A stretch of 64,000 nucleotides of DNA, from the NCBI GenBank assembly GCA_903813345.2, contig CAIIXF020000001.1, positions 12,853,915 to 12,917,914 on the forward strand, given 5' to 3'. This DNA is from Owenia fusiformis (taxonomy: Eukaryota > Annelida > Polychaeta > Sabellida > Oweniidae). Position 1 is the first letter of the stretch, and every line of letters begins with the position of its first letter. A model generated the notes under the pieces. It made no database searches and was not told where the DNA came from. It worked only from the letters and a program-made list of their open reading frames with translations. The translations under genes and the position numbers were made by a program. Shown piece after piece: positions 26,101 to 35,500 of this stretch.

Positions 26101-26300
26101 AAACTAGTACCTCCGAGAACTTCAAATATTAGACAAAGAAACAGACTATGCTAAACAGTAAAAACTATATAAACTTAAAATCTCAACTCTATTATCGCCC
26201 ACTGCCAAACTCGCGATATGTCCAAGTGACAAATTTAACAATACTACGAAACAAATTCTTACCCTGTAACCATCTCTGTCTTCCCTGATACTTCACTCAT
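11055..26300 (-). CDS. DARS1: Cytosolic aspartyl-tRNA synthetase (15 coding exons, 533 aa)
   Basis: This class IIb synthetase attaches aspartate to tRNA-Asp in the cytosol; in animals it normally sits in the multi-synthetase complex. The 15 exons total 1602 bases, close in frame at every junction and all use GT-AG introns. Residues 1-44 form a lysine-rich extension ([17 protein letters not shown]), longer than the human N-terminus (human protein 501 aa, recalled). An OB-fold anticodon-binding domain follows (about 80-175, with [10 protein letters not shown] at 95-104). The catalytic core has motif 1 (about 236-258, ending HTPKI), the aspartate-site SEGG (260-263), QSPQLYKQ (280-287), motif 2 FRAED (304-308) and motif 3 GMER (504-507). 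The start is the ATG at 26298-26300, in the first exon beside the shared promoter. All key motifs are intact, so a functional gene is expected. Confidence 0.96.
11450..11631. repeat. 91-bp direct tandem duplication
   Basis: 11450-11540 and 11541-11631 both run TTTGAAATGAAATA ... GGTATTTTACCAATATGGAC ... CAACAAG(T/C)CCATTGCAAT, with only a handful of differences. Confidence 0.9.
11733..11792. repeat. Short minisatellite, TAGTTAGTATTTACTG-type unit
   Basis: Three to four copies of a 16-18-base unit alternating CTATAGTTAGTAT and CTGTAGTTAGTAT. Confidence 0.75.
12865..13350 (+). repeat. Family C dispersed repeat, copy 1
   Basis: Shares ordered blocks with 24305-24500: AAGATGCAAG, CCTTGAT, ATTAAATATT, AGAAATGTGGTTT, ACTTTGAAA, CCATAGACC(C/T)CATGGT, and GGTGGTGAA followed by TAGC(T/A).. 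CATCT. Similarity is moderate and broken by gaps, so this is an old repeat. Confidence 0.55.
13378..13449 (-). CDS. DARS1: DARS1 coding exon 14 (residues 480-504)
   Basis: Encodes [20 protein letters not shown] then GGGI, the glycine-rich start of motif 3. Donor GTAAGT. Confidence 0.96.
   Translation of the reverse strand: MWKKCDHTLIPSSMAVLLMLVGA
13556..13860 (+). repeat. Degenerate family B element in DARS1 intron 13
   Basis: Has core blocks like those at 9600-9700 (GAATTCAGTGGCTAT, GAGGTCCTATGACC, TATTTGAGTTATC), then a decayed ACAGACAAATGAACAGAC run, then TATGGGATAATGATG where family B ends. It lies about 105 bases upstream, in the DARS1 sense, of exon 14. Confidence 0.6.
14430..14490 (+). 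repeat. Decayed GACAGA/GATGGACA tetranucleotide run
   Basis: GACAGACAGATGGACAAATT then ACAGATGGACAGACAGACAG; probably the microsatellite part of a lost family B-like element in DARS1 intron 13. Confidence 0.5.
14714..14825 (-). CDS. DARS1: DARS1 coding exon 13 (residues 443-480)
   Basis: Encodes [20 protein letters not shown] and [31 protein letters not shown] is strongly conserved in the family. Acceptor GTTTTAG, donor GTAGGC. Confidence 0.96.
14826..15768 (-). other. DARS1: DARS1 intron 12
   Basis: No exon or recognised repeat. A G10 run (about 15402-15411) is the only notable feature; the short frames near 15362-15547 are not supported. Confidence 0.8.
15769..15849 (-). CDS. DARS1: DARS1 coding exon 12 (residues 416-442)
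   Basis: Encodes [20 protein letters not shown] and MPDPNNQ, part of the active-site sheet. Both boundaries fall between codons. Confidence 0.96.
15984..16104 (-). CDS. DARS1: DARS1 coding exon 11 (residues 375-415)
   Basis: Encodes [34 protein letters not shown] and RLVKAK. Donor GTAAAG; the next exon begins YDTDYF, matching the conserved family order. Confidence 0.95.
16440..16508 (-). CDS. DARS1: DARS1 coding exon 10 (residues 352-375)
   Basis: Encodes [18 protein letters not shown] and FLEPS. It joins in phase to exon 11 to give FLEPSLRLEY. Donor GTAAGT. Confidence 0.94.
16789..16950. repeat. Cluster of GTAC-centred palindromes in DARS1 intron 9
   Basis: At least eleven GTAC tetramers fall in about 160 bases, mostly as GGTACC, CAGTAC or AGTACCGTA, giving many overlapping dyads. 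There is no fixed period, so it is not an ordinary microsatellite. Confidence 0.7.
16985..17132 (-). CDS. DARS1: DARS1 coding exon 9, motif 2 (residues 303-352)
   Basis: Encodes [18 protein letters not shown], class II motif 2, which contacts ATP and the acceptor end of the tRNA. Donor GTATGT, acceptor TTGCAG. Confidence 0.97.
17274..17565. repeat. Pogo/Tigger-like repeat fragment in DARS1 intron 8
   Basis: Starts TTCAGTAAAACCTGTTCAAT ... GGAACACC and contains further GTGAACACCT blocks near 17466 and 17537. The CAGTAAAACCTGT ... GAACACC start resembles the ends of pogo-type elements. The right end is not clear. Confidence 0.5.
17615..17749 (-). CDS. DARS1: DARS1 coding exon 8, substrate-binding loops (residues 258-303)
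   Basis: Encodes [14 protein letters not shown], the aspartate-site loop, and AQSPQLYKQ, a hallmark of aspartyl/asparaginyl synthetases. Acceptor TTTCAG, donor GTACAG. Confidence 0.97.
18158..18326 (-). CDS. DARS1: DARS1 coding exon 7, motif 1 (residues 202-258)
   Basis: Encodes [18 protein letters not shown] and [19 protein letters not shown], class II motif 1, whose invariant proline is Pro253; motif 1 forms the dimer interface. Donor GTGAGT. Confidence 0.97.
18327..19610 (-). other. DARS1: DARS1 intron 6
   Basis: AT-rich; no exon or repeat recognised. Frames near 19288-19482 have no support. Confidence 0.8.
19611..19688 (-). CDS. DARS1: DARS1 coding exon 6 (residues 176-201)
   Basis: Encodes [20 protein letters not shown], the hinge between the OB fold and the catalytic core. 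Both boundaries fall between codons. The donor could also lie four bases further on, but only GAT|GTAGGT keeps the frame. Confidence 0.93.
20178..20280 (-). CDS. DARS1: DARS1 coding exon 5 (residues 141-175)
   Basis: Encodes [16 protein letters not shown] and [12 protein letters not shown], the end of the OB fold. Acceptor TTCTAG, donor GTAAGA. Confidence 0.96.
20666..20768 (-). CDS. DARS1: DARS1 coding exon 4 (residues 107-141)
   Basis: Encodes [18 protein letters not shown] and KQMVKFSAN, the central strands of the OB fold. Acceptor TTTTCAG, donor GTAAGT. Confidence 0.96.
20860..21015 (+). repeat. Family A hairpin-ended repeat, copy 4 (DARS1 intron 3)
   Basis: The best-preserved copy: AAGGCATTAACATGCAAAAT, CTCACCACCTGACATTTG, TTACAGATG, GTTGGAGACTACAACAACAT, then a perfect 8-bp stem (20990-20997 with 21003-21010), then ATAACA. 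The TCACCACCT near the left end is complementary to the right hairpin arm AGGTGGTGA. Confidence 0.85.
21312..21498 (-). CDS. DARS1: DARS1 coding exon 3 (residues 45-107)
   Basis: Runs AAAESAAGG, then [15 protein letters not shown], the conserved start of the animal protein body, then the first OB-fold strands with [13 protein letters not shown]. Donor GTAACG, acceptor TTAAAG. Confidence 0.95.
21499..22459 (-). other. DARS1: DARS1 intron 2
   Basis: No recognised repeat or exon; the short minus-strand frames (21758-21982, 22178-22384) have no domain and are not needed to connect exons 2 and 3. Confidence 0.8.
22460..22553 (-). CDS. DARS1: DARS1 coding exon 2 (residues 13-44)
   Basis: Encodes the lysine/alanine-rich stretch [19 protein letters not shown], predicted to be a basic helix. 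Similar N-terminal helices in eukaryotic AspRS bind tRNA. Acceptor TTACAG, donor GTAAGT. Confidence 0.92.
24305..24500 (+). repeat. Family C dispersed repeat, copy 2
   Basis: Shares ordered blocks with 12865-13350, notably CAGAAATGTGGTTT, CCATAGACCTCATGGTGGTG and TAGCATCTAAGTTA. Confidence 0.55.
24678..24888. mobile_element. Pogo-like small inverted-repeat element (degenerate)
   Basis: The right end CAGACAGGTTCTACTGTA is the reverse complement of TACAGTAGAACCTGTCTG, the start expected of pogo-type repeats. The left end TACAGTACTATAAAACATGT ... GAACATCT is more decayed. Confidence 0.45.
25056..25195. mobile_element. 140-bp miniature inverted-repeat element
   Basis: The left arm 25056-25085 (CTCGAGGTAGTTATCAGAAA then TTTACACCAT) and the right arm 25164-25195 are reverse complements apart from a CT insertion and end substitutions. 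The arms are about 30 bp; the 78-base middle is non-coding. No clear target duplication was identified. Confidence 0.75.
26263..26300 (-). CDS. DARS1: DARS1 coding exon 1 (residues 1-13)
   Basis: Encodes [12 protein letters not shown] plus two bases of Gly13. The donor after ACAGG is GTAAGA. It joins in phase to the CCTGATGGC start of exon 2. Confidence 0.88.
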
Positions 26301-26541
26301 CTCCGGTTTGCTTATACGGTCCGATTTGCACTGTATTTTTGGTGTTTTTGTGTGAAATATGATGCAACTTTTGAAAATTTCTTTCCGGAAGTACAATGTG
26401 GCGATCCCAGAAGTCCTTGCGCTATGATGGAGGAAGCAGGAAGGAGAAAAGTTCTGCTCCACACAAACTGCGTGAATTTGCCATGATGTAGCGAGTAAAA
26501 GAAGACCTCTCTATTACAGTGATGTGCCAAAATATATAAAG
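26301..26541. promoter_or_regulatory. Shared divergent promoter of DARS1 and the zinc-finger gene
   Basis: The DARS1 ATG (26300, minus) and the zinc-finger ATG (26542, plus) face away from each other with 241 bp between. The interval has an ETS-type CCGGAAGT (26385-26392) and further GGAAG cores near 26430-26440. On the plus strand it carries short upstream reading frames: ATGATGGAG... (26424-26486), ATGATGTAG (26483-26491) and ATGTGC...TAA (26522-26539), if transcription starts to their left. The TATAAA at 26534-26539 lies too close to the ATG to be that start's TATA box. Start sites are not known. Confidence 0.7.
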
Positions 26542-26581
26542 ATGTCGAGGCGAAAACAATTAAAGCCTCATCATTACTTGA
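26542..26581 (+). CDS. Zinc-finger gene coding exon 1, NuRD-recruitment motif
   Basis: A 40-base coding exon, ATGTCGAGGCGAAAACAATT onwards, encodes MSRRKQLKPHHYL plus one base. Donor A|GTGAGT. It joins in phase to exon 2 (A + AT = Asn14). It is too short for ordinary ORF finding; the motif match, donor and phase together support it. Confidence 0.87.
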
Positions 26582-29500
26582 GTGAGTATAACTTGGACTT
26601 CTTTTTATTCCCATTCAATCCTATAGAAATATTGACTTTCTAGTGGAAATGATTGATTTTACATTGTAATGGTTCATGCATGCAAACATGCTCAATATAT
26701 CGTGCATATGATTAACTATGATTAAGCATTATAAACAGAGTTTGAATCTGGCTTACAAAGACAAGTGATAGCCAACTGAGGTAGATTGTCTTATTCACCA
26801 TATGCAACAATTCCATCTCAGTCGAACAGTAACACAGTGTTAAAATTGATAAAGCTCTTGTGAGAATGCACAGGGAATGCTTGCCTGTAGTGAATTAGCT
26901 GTTTATTTTTAGCAACGCTGATTACTGGGCGATGCACTTTTGGCACGTATCAGCATGTGCAGAATACAAAATAAACAAGATTAGGTTAGAGCTGCCTGTT
27001 CAATGCTGCATGCTTGTAATTGTATATCTCTTACTAGAGCAATCTGGTGATTTGCCTGTTAGATATTTATACAGCCAGACTCACTAGCATGCATTGCAAA
27101 TGCTGCATGTATTAGGATGCGGTCTCTACAATCAGTATACAGGGCCTTTCCAATAATCCACTGGATGTTAAAGCCAATGAATACATGTTCGGTATACAGT
27201 TATTCCATTGATTTCTATAGTTATGATTCTCTTACATAGACGAGATTCCCCTTAAGAAGTAATAATGTTCCATGGGCGATTGTATTCATGATGTGTTTGT
27301 ATATGTGTGTGTAACTGGGAACTGAAATCATGTTACCATGCACATAGGCATCTGCGTAATATAATGAGAAATCTGTGTGACTACTTGATGAAGCTGTGGT
27401 TTCTGGCTTTTTATTGAGGTTTTAGTGTGGAAATGATGATTGCTATATAAATATTTTTTAAATTATCTACCCATCCATTTAATTAAGTATAGTTTCAAAT
27501 TAGATTTCGGATTCATTTTTTTAATTTGGGATTATAAAGGAATTTGCCAGTTTTCCAAACAGTTTGTGAATAAATGAGACTTATACAAAGGGCTCCTCTT
27601 TGGTCACCCATCCCTCCAAAAAAGGTACATGTATTTCTATATGTTGTAGATGTAAACATTAAAATAAATTGCAGATTTAAAAATACTTCAAATGATTTTA
27701 AACATTTTTTTAAAAGTCTAGTGCACATTTAAAGTTTTAAACATAAACATTATGAAAAACTAAAAAATTGAAACATTTTATATGAAATAAGAAATAAAGT
27801 AATTGACAGTTTGATAAACTAAGGATTGTACTAAATGATATTAGGATATGATTAAATGTAATGTAATTTTGTGTCAACATGGATCAATATACAAGATGGA
27901 ATAATTTGGGTACACTTATGAGTTGTATACATTTGTAGTTAAAGGCAGAATTAGATCTATAGGAGGGGACACAATTGTAAGCAGCATGTACAAATGACTA
28001 ATCAATCTCTTTCTTATGATCTCAAATACAATCTCCTAAAAGGTCCACAATATGTAAAAAATCGGGGAAGTTATTAAGGATTCAAAGTGCATAATTTTGG
28101 GGAAATATTCAAATTGTCCCAAATAATAGATAATTTTTGATTAAAGAAAAATATTAGATTTTTATAAAAATCTTTAATTTTCCTGAAATAAAGTATGCAT
28201 TTAGGGATTTTTAGAAAATAGAGATGACAAGGAATGATCTGAGACAAAAATATTCTAAAATTGAAATAATTTTTGTTAAGTTTACTCATCTGATCCTCCC
28301 TTTAAGAATCTGTCTGGAAATTTTGAAATTGAAACAAATATCGAAAATGTTGCTTACTACATCAGCTCCATGAAAAATTAATTTTATGTTGTTTGTATAT
28401 TATTTTGATGAAAGTACTAGTCACCTGGATGTTACATATAGAGGTTCTTGCATGGAAGTATTGATGAGCTTTGATAATTGTTCTTCTAAACCCCATCAAG
28501 AATGGACGATCTTGCACAAGTATATATTAACCTCCATATACATGTATTATCATACATGTATGTAGTATTTATACATTATTTAGATTGCATATTTATATAA
28601 ATATGTTTATATTATATTATTAATCATTATTTTATTATATTTATATTATATATGACACATAAGCAATAAGTATGAACAGGTGAGATATTGTACATAAAAA
28701 TAATTATTATTATTATATTAGTGATCCCTCCATGTTTTTCTTAATAAGGTGCTAATTCAAACTTTACCTGCTTGGTCAGTATTTCACCCTTTTGACAGGG
28801 TGCAAATAGAACAGAGTGTGACACCTGATTGCGCCAATGATGCAAACAAACTGGTCATATTTAATTCCAGAGTGTTACAGTCTCTCATTTCGTTTTAATG
28901 TAGTATGGCGTGGAGCTACATGTGTAAGTCAGGAAGTAAGCTTTAAAAATAAGTCAGTAATAAAAAATATGAAATAAACAAGACTGAAACAAAATAACAT
29001 AATTGACTTATCTTGCAATATAGTTATAGATTGGTCTATTTCTCTAAAAATGTCATTCTTTTCTCAAATTATGTCAAAATTCAAGAATAGACACAGCAAT
29101 GTCAATATGAAATGACCAAGAATGTTTCATTATTTCCAAAGTTGAACCGTTGATTTGGGAATTCATAGATATGAGTGTTTTGCACATGTTGTATCATGGG
29201 ACCTTAAATAAATATTATTATTGGTCACTGAACATTAGGTTTAGAAATGATACTGCAGGGGCAGAGTGCCGACAATTCTAACATGAGAACCTTTTCAAAG
29301 ACAAATTATGTGACAGATAATAGATCTTTTAGATTACTGTCTCGTTCAGTTGTTTACATGCAAGCAACATGCTGCAGTTCTCGTGAAACATGTACTTATC
29401 TTTCTAAATCACTTTTTATAATGATGACCATTGATTTTTCTGGAAATACACCAAATTCACCGATATGGTCTTTATAATATGTCGCATTAATGATGTAACG

Positions 29501-32500
29501 CAAAATGACTTACTGTGTCATGATTAATTGAGATAGCGATATGTTAAAGTGAAAGAATATAAGATTTAATACATGTACAGATAGTAGGAATATGCAAATA
29601 ATACTAAATAGACTTGTCAAACTGATATATGTGTATTTGAATGTTAAATGAAAAGATCTATATCAATGTGATGAAATATAATGCAGTAATAATTTCCTAC
29701 ATGCACTTATACAGTAAAACATTTAGTCCTTGTGTTAAGACTAGCTACACCCCTACATATAACTGTCCAGGGGAAATACCCGGGGGGGGGATAACCAATT
29801 GTTGGTTGGAGGGGGAGGGGACAACAATATCATTTTACCAACACCTATTGGAGATTAAAGTTCAAATTAATATATATATTTTTCAAATTAATATTATTGC
29901 ATTTTATTTCGCTTTATTGATTGTTCACATTTTTATCAAGTTTTCATATTATCATGAGGTCTTCACATATCATAGTTCTTATTATCAAAGTACTTATATG
30001 AAAGTGATTTAACTAGATTGTAAGTTCATTCTAAGGTGTTCATATATTATTAGAGTGTTTACATAATTACTATGATCTAAACATGTAAGTGTTCACATTT
30101 CTTCACAGTTACTATCATTGCAGTGTTCGACTATTTAAGGTTTAGTGTAACCAAGAATTTCTATTAATGACAGTATTCCATATGCCTGCTCTCTCTACTG
30201 AGAATATGGTAAATTACAAACGAGAAAATCACGCTTTTTAGAAAATCAATGTTAGATCTAAGTTGTGTGATATAACATGCATCGCTATGGTATGATTGGA
30301 AAATCTATCATAAAAACCCTTTAGTGTTTAATGCTCAGCTTGCTACAACAAACGCATGTCACGAAAAATGCATTAATATGTTGCTACTAAGTCTACAGTA
30401 TTGTCATGCAGCGCATGTTCTGGCTTGAGTTATTAGCTGTGTGCATGATAATGAACGCTCTAATCAATAGCTCCTATTGATTACCTAAATGCCTTCATAT
30501 GAAATAATACTGTTGTTTTAACGGCGCAAAAGCAATATTCACATTTCAGAGTGGCTAGTCGAGGGAAATTAAATCCCTCACATTCGAGTAATCACATTAA
30601 AAGAGTGTATTATTGTGCTTTGATATTCAATGCATGTCTAGAATGTCTTCGAAACTCAGTCCATGTTTTATTATTTTATTAAGCTATTGGGGTCTATACC
30701 ATATTCCATAAGAAATGACCGTGTATGGGAGAAAGATATCTTTACTAATGGCAACCAATTTTTTAACAGGATGTACATTTATGACTTTGCACTTACTAGT
30801 TCCGTGATATTACTTTTTCACCATTTTTCACACTTTAATCAGTTGGTTAACATTTTCAATTAAGGAGACGAACAAAATTAGGAAATAAAAAGAAGAGAAC
30901 AGAATAAATCGTTATAGCACCTTTGTCTTAATACTCAAATCTGATTGGTCAAGAGGTGGTGATAAGTATGTACTGTACAATTGAGTTTGGGTAGACATTC
31001 CTGTAGCCTGAGAGCCTTACTCTTTAGAGACCAAATATTGGGAGAGATGTACTGATACAGATTCTTAATTAATTCTTAATTATACAATGAATGATATAGC
31101 AATTTGTTATGATTTCTTGTTTGATTAAAATATCCCATTCTGATACTCATAGCATCTTTCTGTTTCACCTGAAACATCTCAGGGCTGAGAAGAAATGAGA
31201 TGTCCTGGTTTATCATGATGCAAATATCCTCCATTAAGACCAATCAATTTTTTTCATGGAAATTATTTAACCATGTTTGATATTTAACACCTTTGTTGTT
31301 TTTCTACCATGCAACCGTTTTAGCAATTATACAGAATTATGTGTGACATCAAATAGTTTCTTATTTGTTAAATGAACAATTACACGTCTCTTTTCTCATA
31401 ATGTAACACAACAAACTAATTATCATTCAACTTTTTACGACTGGACATTACAGTCGCTGTATTGGTTGGTAAGGTCGTTTCATATGTTCATGTACATGCA
31501 TGTACGTGTCGGGTCGTGTATACATTAAGTGCATGTAACAGGTGGTGAGTTGCCCACAGCCAATAACTGCATGACACTATGTTTTATCTAAACTTGTAGG
31601 ATAAAGGCAAAGCATTATTTCAGTCATAGTTAAACAGTTGAATTTCCTGCTTTTTAATGAAATTGGGACGTTGATAATACAAGGACTTTTTACATCTGAG
31701 GCTTTCAGGTGGGTTTAGATAAAAAATATTCTGCATAAACAGATAAATAAAACATTGAATTTAAAGTAAAATGAATACACAAAAACAAATATACTGTAAA
31801 TCATGCACTTCATTATTTATTTATGATTTATTTTCCTATTGGACTACATGGCAAAAGTTGGCATTGGATTTGTTTATTCACTTATCACATAAAAATACAT
31901 ACTGTAAAACATGTTCTTCATTACATAATATTCACACATTTCAAATATACTTATGATTTATTTTCCTATTGGACTACATGGCAAAATTTTACGTGTGACT
32001 TGTTTATTACTTATCACATTTAAACCATCAATGCAAGCAGATACATATTTTACTGTAATTGTGAATTTTATGATATTTAATGGAGCACACAATGGTTTAT
32101 CACCTGTGCATGCATTATTGGTGATCACATATATGAGGTTAGATATAAAATGCCATCAGCAAGTGCGGTCATCTAACAGGTAAACAGGATTTTAATGATC
32201 TTAATGGTCTCTCATGCAGCTTTCTTGACCATTTATGGGTATTTGAATATGAGCATTGAATGTCAGCTGAAATTTAAAATTTTGTAAATTCATATGCTGT
32301 GACATATATTTTGCAACTGCTCGGAGTATATGATCTGAATGCCAATGGAACCAGCCAATAATGTTAAAATTGGCATGCATTCACATTTTAAGTTTTTTAA
32401 CATGGAAGTCTACATCTCAGAATTGGACCAAAACAGTGTCACTTGATAGGTGATAGGTTAGGGAGGTGCTGGAATATAAAAGTTCTTTAGTTCTTTACTA

Positions 32501-35500
32501 CAGAACAATTTGCATAGTAAGTGTGGAAAAAAGATTGACATGGTCAGACTTGAGCATGTTCTTCCACGAAAACTTTTAAAAAAGAATCTTTTTTTTCATT
32601 TTTGTCTCTTGCAGATTTTCAGATCTTGTCAAACATGTAGGATCTTCGATGATAATTATGTGAAATATCATAGACTGTTTTTTTAAATTAAAATGTTGCC
32701 TTATATGAATGGCAACTCCAAATGGTATAGTTATGACAAAGTAAAAGCACATAATGACTTTTTTATGAGGTCATATTGCAATTAACGAGGGCATTTTCAC
32801 CATGAACATGAAATAATATATTTATTAAATATATGTCTCATACTGAATTTCATCAAACTTTCTAATAATGTTATTGAATGTCCAAGTGGTCTTAATTAAT
32901 ATGTAAAACAATCTTTTAATGTGTTTGATCTTAATTTTAAATCTTCTTTATGACATCATTACTTAAAAATGTAATCTAGGTCAGAAATGCTAAAAATTGT
33001 CGCCCGCATAGTTACTGTAACAGTAGGTATGTATGTGATAAATGCAGGTTACAAAAAATGATAAGTTGATGCATAGGGAATTTACATGTGAAAAAGTAGC
33101 CGATAGAAAACATTTTGCACAAACATAACACTTATACAGGGAGCGGGGGGGGTGTGGGGGTGGTTGGTGGAGATTTGCCATAGATGAGAATTGGTCACTG
33201 TCACTATGGCACTGCAGTATAAACAGGCCTCATTTACCATTGGAATTGATTTCATAATGCTCACTGTTGGTTGATTATTCTCTACCAGTTTGGATGGTGT
33301 AACTTAAATAGTATTACCATAGTTTAGAAATCACGATGTTGAACTGAAATAAACGTGCGCCATTTCCAAAATTTCAAATTTTATTTTGTGCATGATTGTT
33401 CACATGATCACAGCCTGAAATTTGACACCATATATTGATAGGCATGATTCTGATAAATTAAGTTAATGAATACCAAGTACGGTAATTCCAAATAAGTATG
33501 GGAGCTACTCACTTATTCTGCACTTATTCAGTCCTTAGCACTTTGCCTCAAATTACTTACTGAAGGATTGTTTGTGTAGATTTTCAGTTGTTGGATACTT
33601 TCATCTTGGAGAATGATTACATATCTCACTTTAAATGGTTGAAGGTGATTTACCCCAACCACACTCACTGTATACTTAAGTATTAAATATGAAATAAACA
33701 ATTTTATTAAAAAGATTACATGTACCTCAAATTATCGTCGGATTATTTTTTATCAATCAAGTTAATATGAAGATTTTTACACATAAATTATTCAACCACT
33801 CCCTCACCTCATCTTTTAAAAGTTTCTTTATTTTGCAGTTTGCATTATATTTGTTTTAAGACTCATTTAAAGAAAAGAGTCTGGGAAGATGAGAAAAATA
33901 AAGTTTCTCTATTTTGAAGGCTATTTTAGTATTCAAAATGCAACTTTTAATGTTTGCATTTATTGAAATGCTGTAATAAATAGTGATACTAAATGTGCTC
34001 TATTTATTCAAAACATGCACTGCTAATTAAACATACATAAATTGTTAAAGATTACTTTTGTTTTTACCAATTTGTAAGCAGTTTAGATCTTTGTTTTAAT
34101 ATGAAAGTCTTTAAATTTTTCTTTTCAACAAATTTATAATTTTGACATCACCTGTGATGATACAGGTGATGGCATTTGTTCTTCAATTTCCCCAGTTGTT
34201 GTATTTTGCCTATGTACATTTACCATCTATAGATGCATCACCTTGTCAACACTTGGGTACATAATATTATGGCATTGTATGTAATAAATGGCTGCCATTT
34301 CTACAAATTCCAGAAGCTCTCTCTCAGGTTCTTTTGTACCAGAAGCGCTATGATATCATAATTGCAACTTTATTTATTCATCTCGGGATATATTGATGAC
34401 ATTAACCATTTATCATATTTAATCAAGCTAATGTTTTACTGGTTTTTAGTATGTTATCTATTTTAAAATAGGATATAGAATTACTCCTACCCTCCACCCC
34501 CTTACCCCTAGGTTACTTACCAATCGTTTCACCCACAAGATATTATGCCCATATTATGATGACATATTATATATGCAGGATAAGTGAATGTTAAACATAA
34601 ATGCAAATATCAAGTTGCAAAAAGAGAAACCCCCTTTAGATTAGGGCAAAAAATTTCAAAACTTTTCGGACAACCCTCCTGTTATAATAAGTACAGATGT
34701 ACATGTTGCTGTAGATTAAAATTAATTTATCTATTCAGCCATGAATCAGTTGGTTGATATCTCTTCTCTCCAGCTTTTTTTCCTTACATTTGTTTAAATG
34801 ATCATTTTTACAATTCCTCAAACTTTGCCAATATTTCATGATTTTTCTCAATTGGGTTATGGGTTTTCAAATGAGAGCAAGTTTATATTTTTCAAATTTC
34901 GAAGTTTGTGTTATGCCCCTTTGCTTCAATACTGAATGGGCCACTGGTTTGTATAGTTAGGTACATTTCAAGTAAGAGCAGACGATAGAATTCTTTTTTT
35001 ATGACTTGTCAACAAAAAATTAACATCATCACTATTACATTAACTCTGATTAACTGTGTAGGATTTTTATAGAAAAACAACATTTTGAACTAATTTATAT
35101 AAATGGTAGCTTATATGACACTAGTAATCATCTAATGATACTTACACGTACATAATGATTTCTTTAAAAAAATTGTCATTTTTTCAATAACACTGTTTTT
35201 TATTAGTAAAAATATACATTCGAATATTGGATCAGTTATATAAAAAAATGTGTCCATATGTAAAATTCCACCAGCCAAATGGGAATTAGATATCAATATA
35301 ATACATATTGCTGGGCATTTCATTATATAATGAGTAAGATTGTACCCAGAATAACTTACATAATACATTATAATTACATTGTTAATTTATTATGTCATGG
35401 GATTCGATTATTCGATTTATATATATGGTTATTTTAATTAAAACATTGAACGTTTAATTGTATGCGATGAATGTTGGGAGGAAAATCAATGATCGTGCTA

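Larger units (their letters stand above)
22554..26262 (-). other. DARS1: DARS1 intron 1 (3.7 kb)
   Basis: Holds a family C repeat (24305-24500), a pogo-like repeat (24678-24888) and a small inverted-repeat element (25056-25195). Nothing coding is seen; the frames at 23573-23758 and 25274-25456 look like chance. Confidence 0.8.

Noticed and set aside
26534-26539. TATAAA as TATA box for the zinc-finger gene
   Set aside because: It lies two bases before the start codon, so it cannot position transcription of that start; it is part of a short upstream frame instead.
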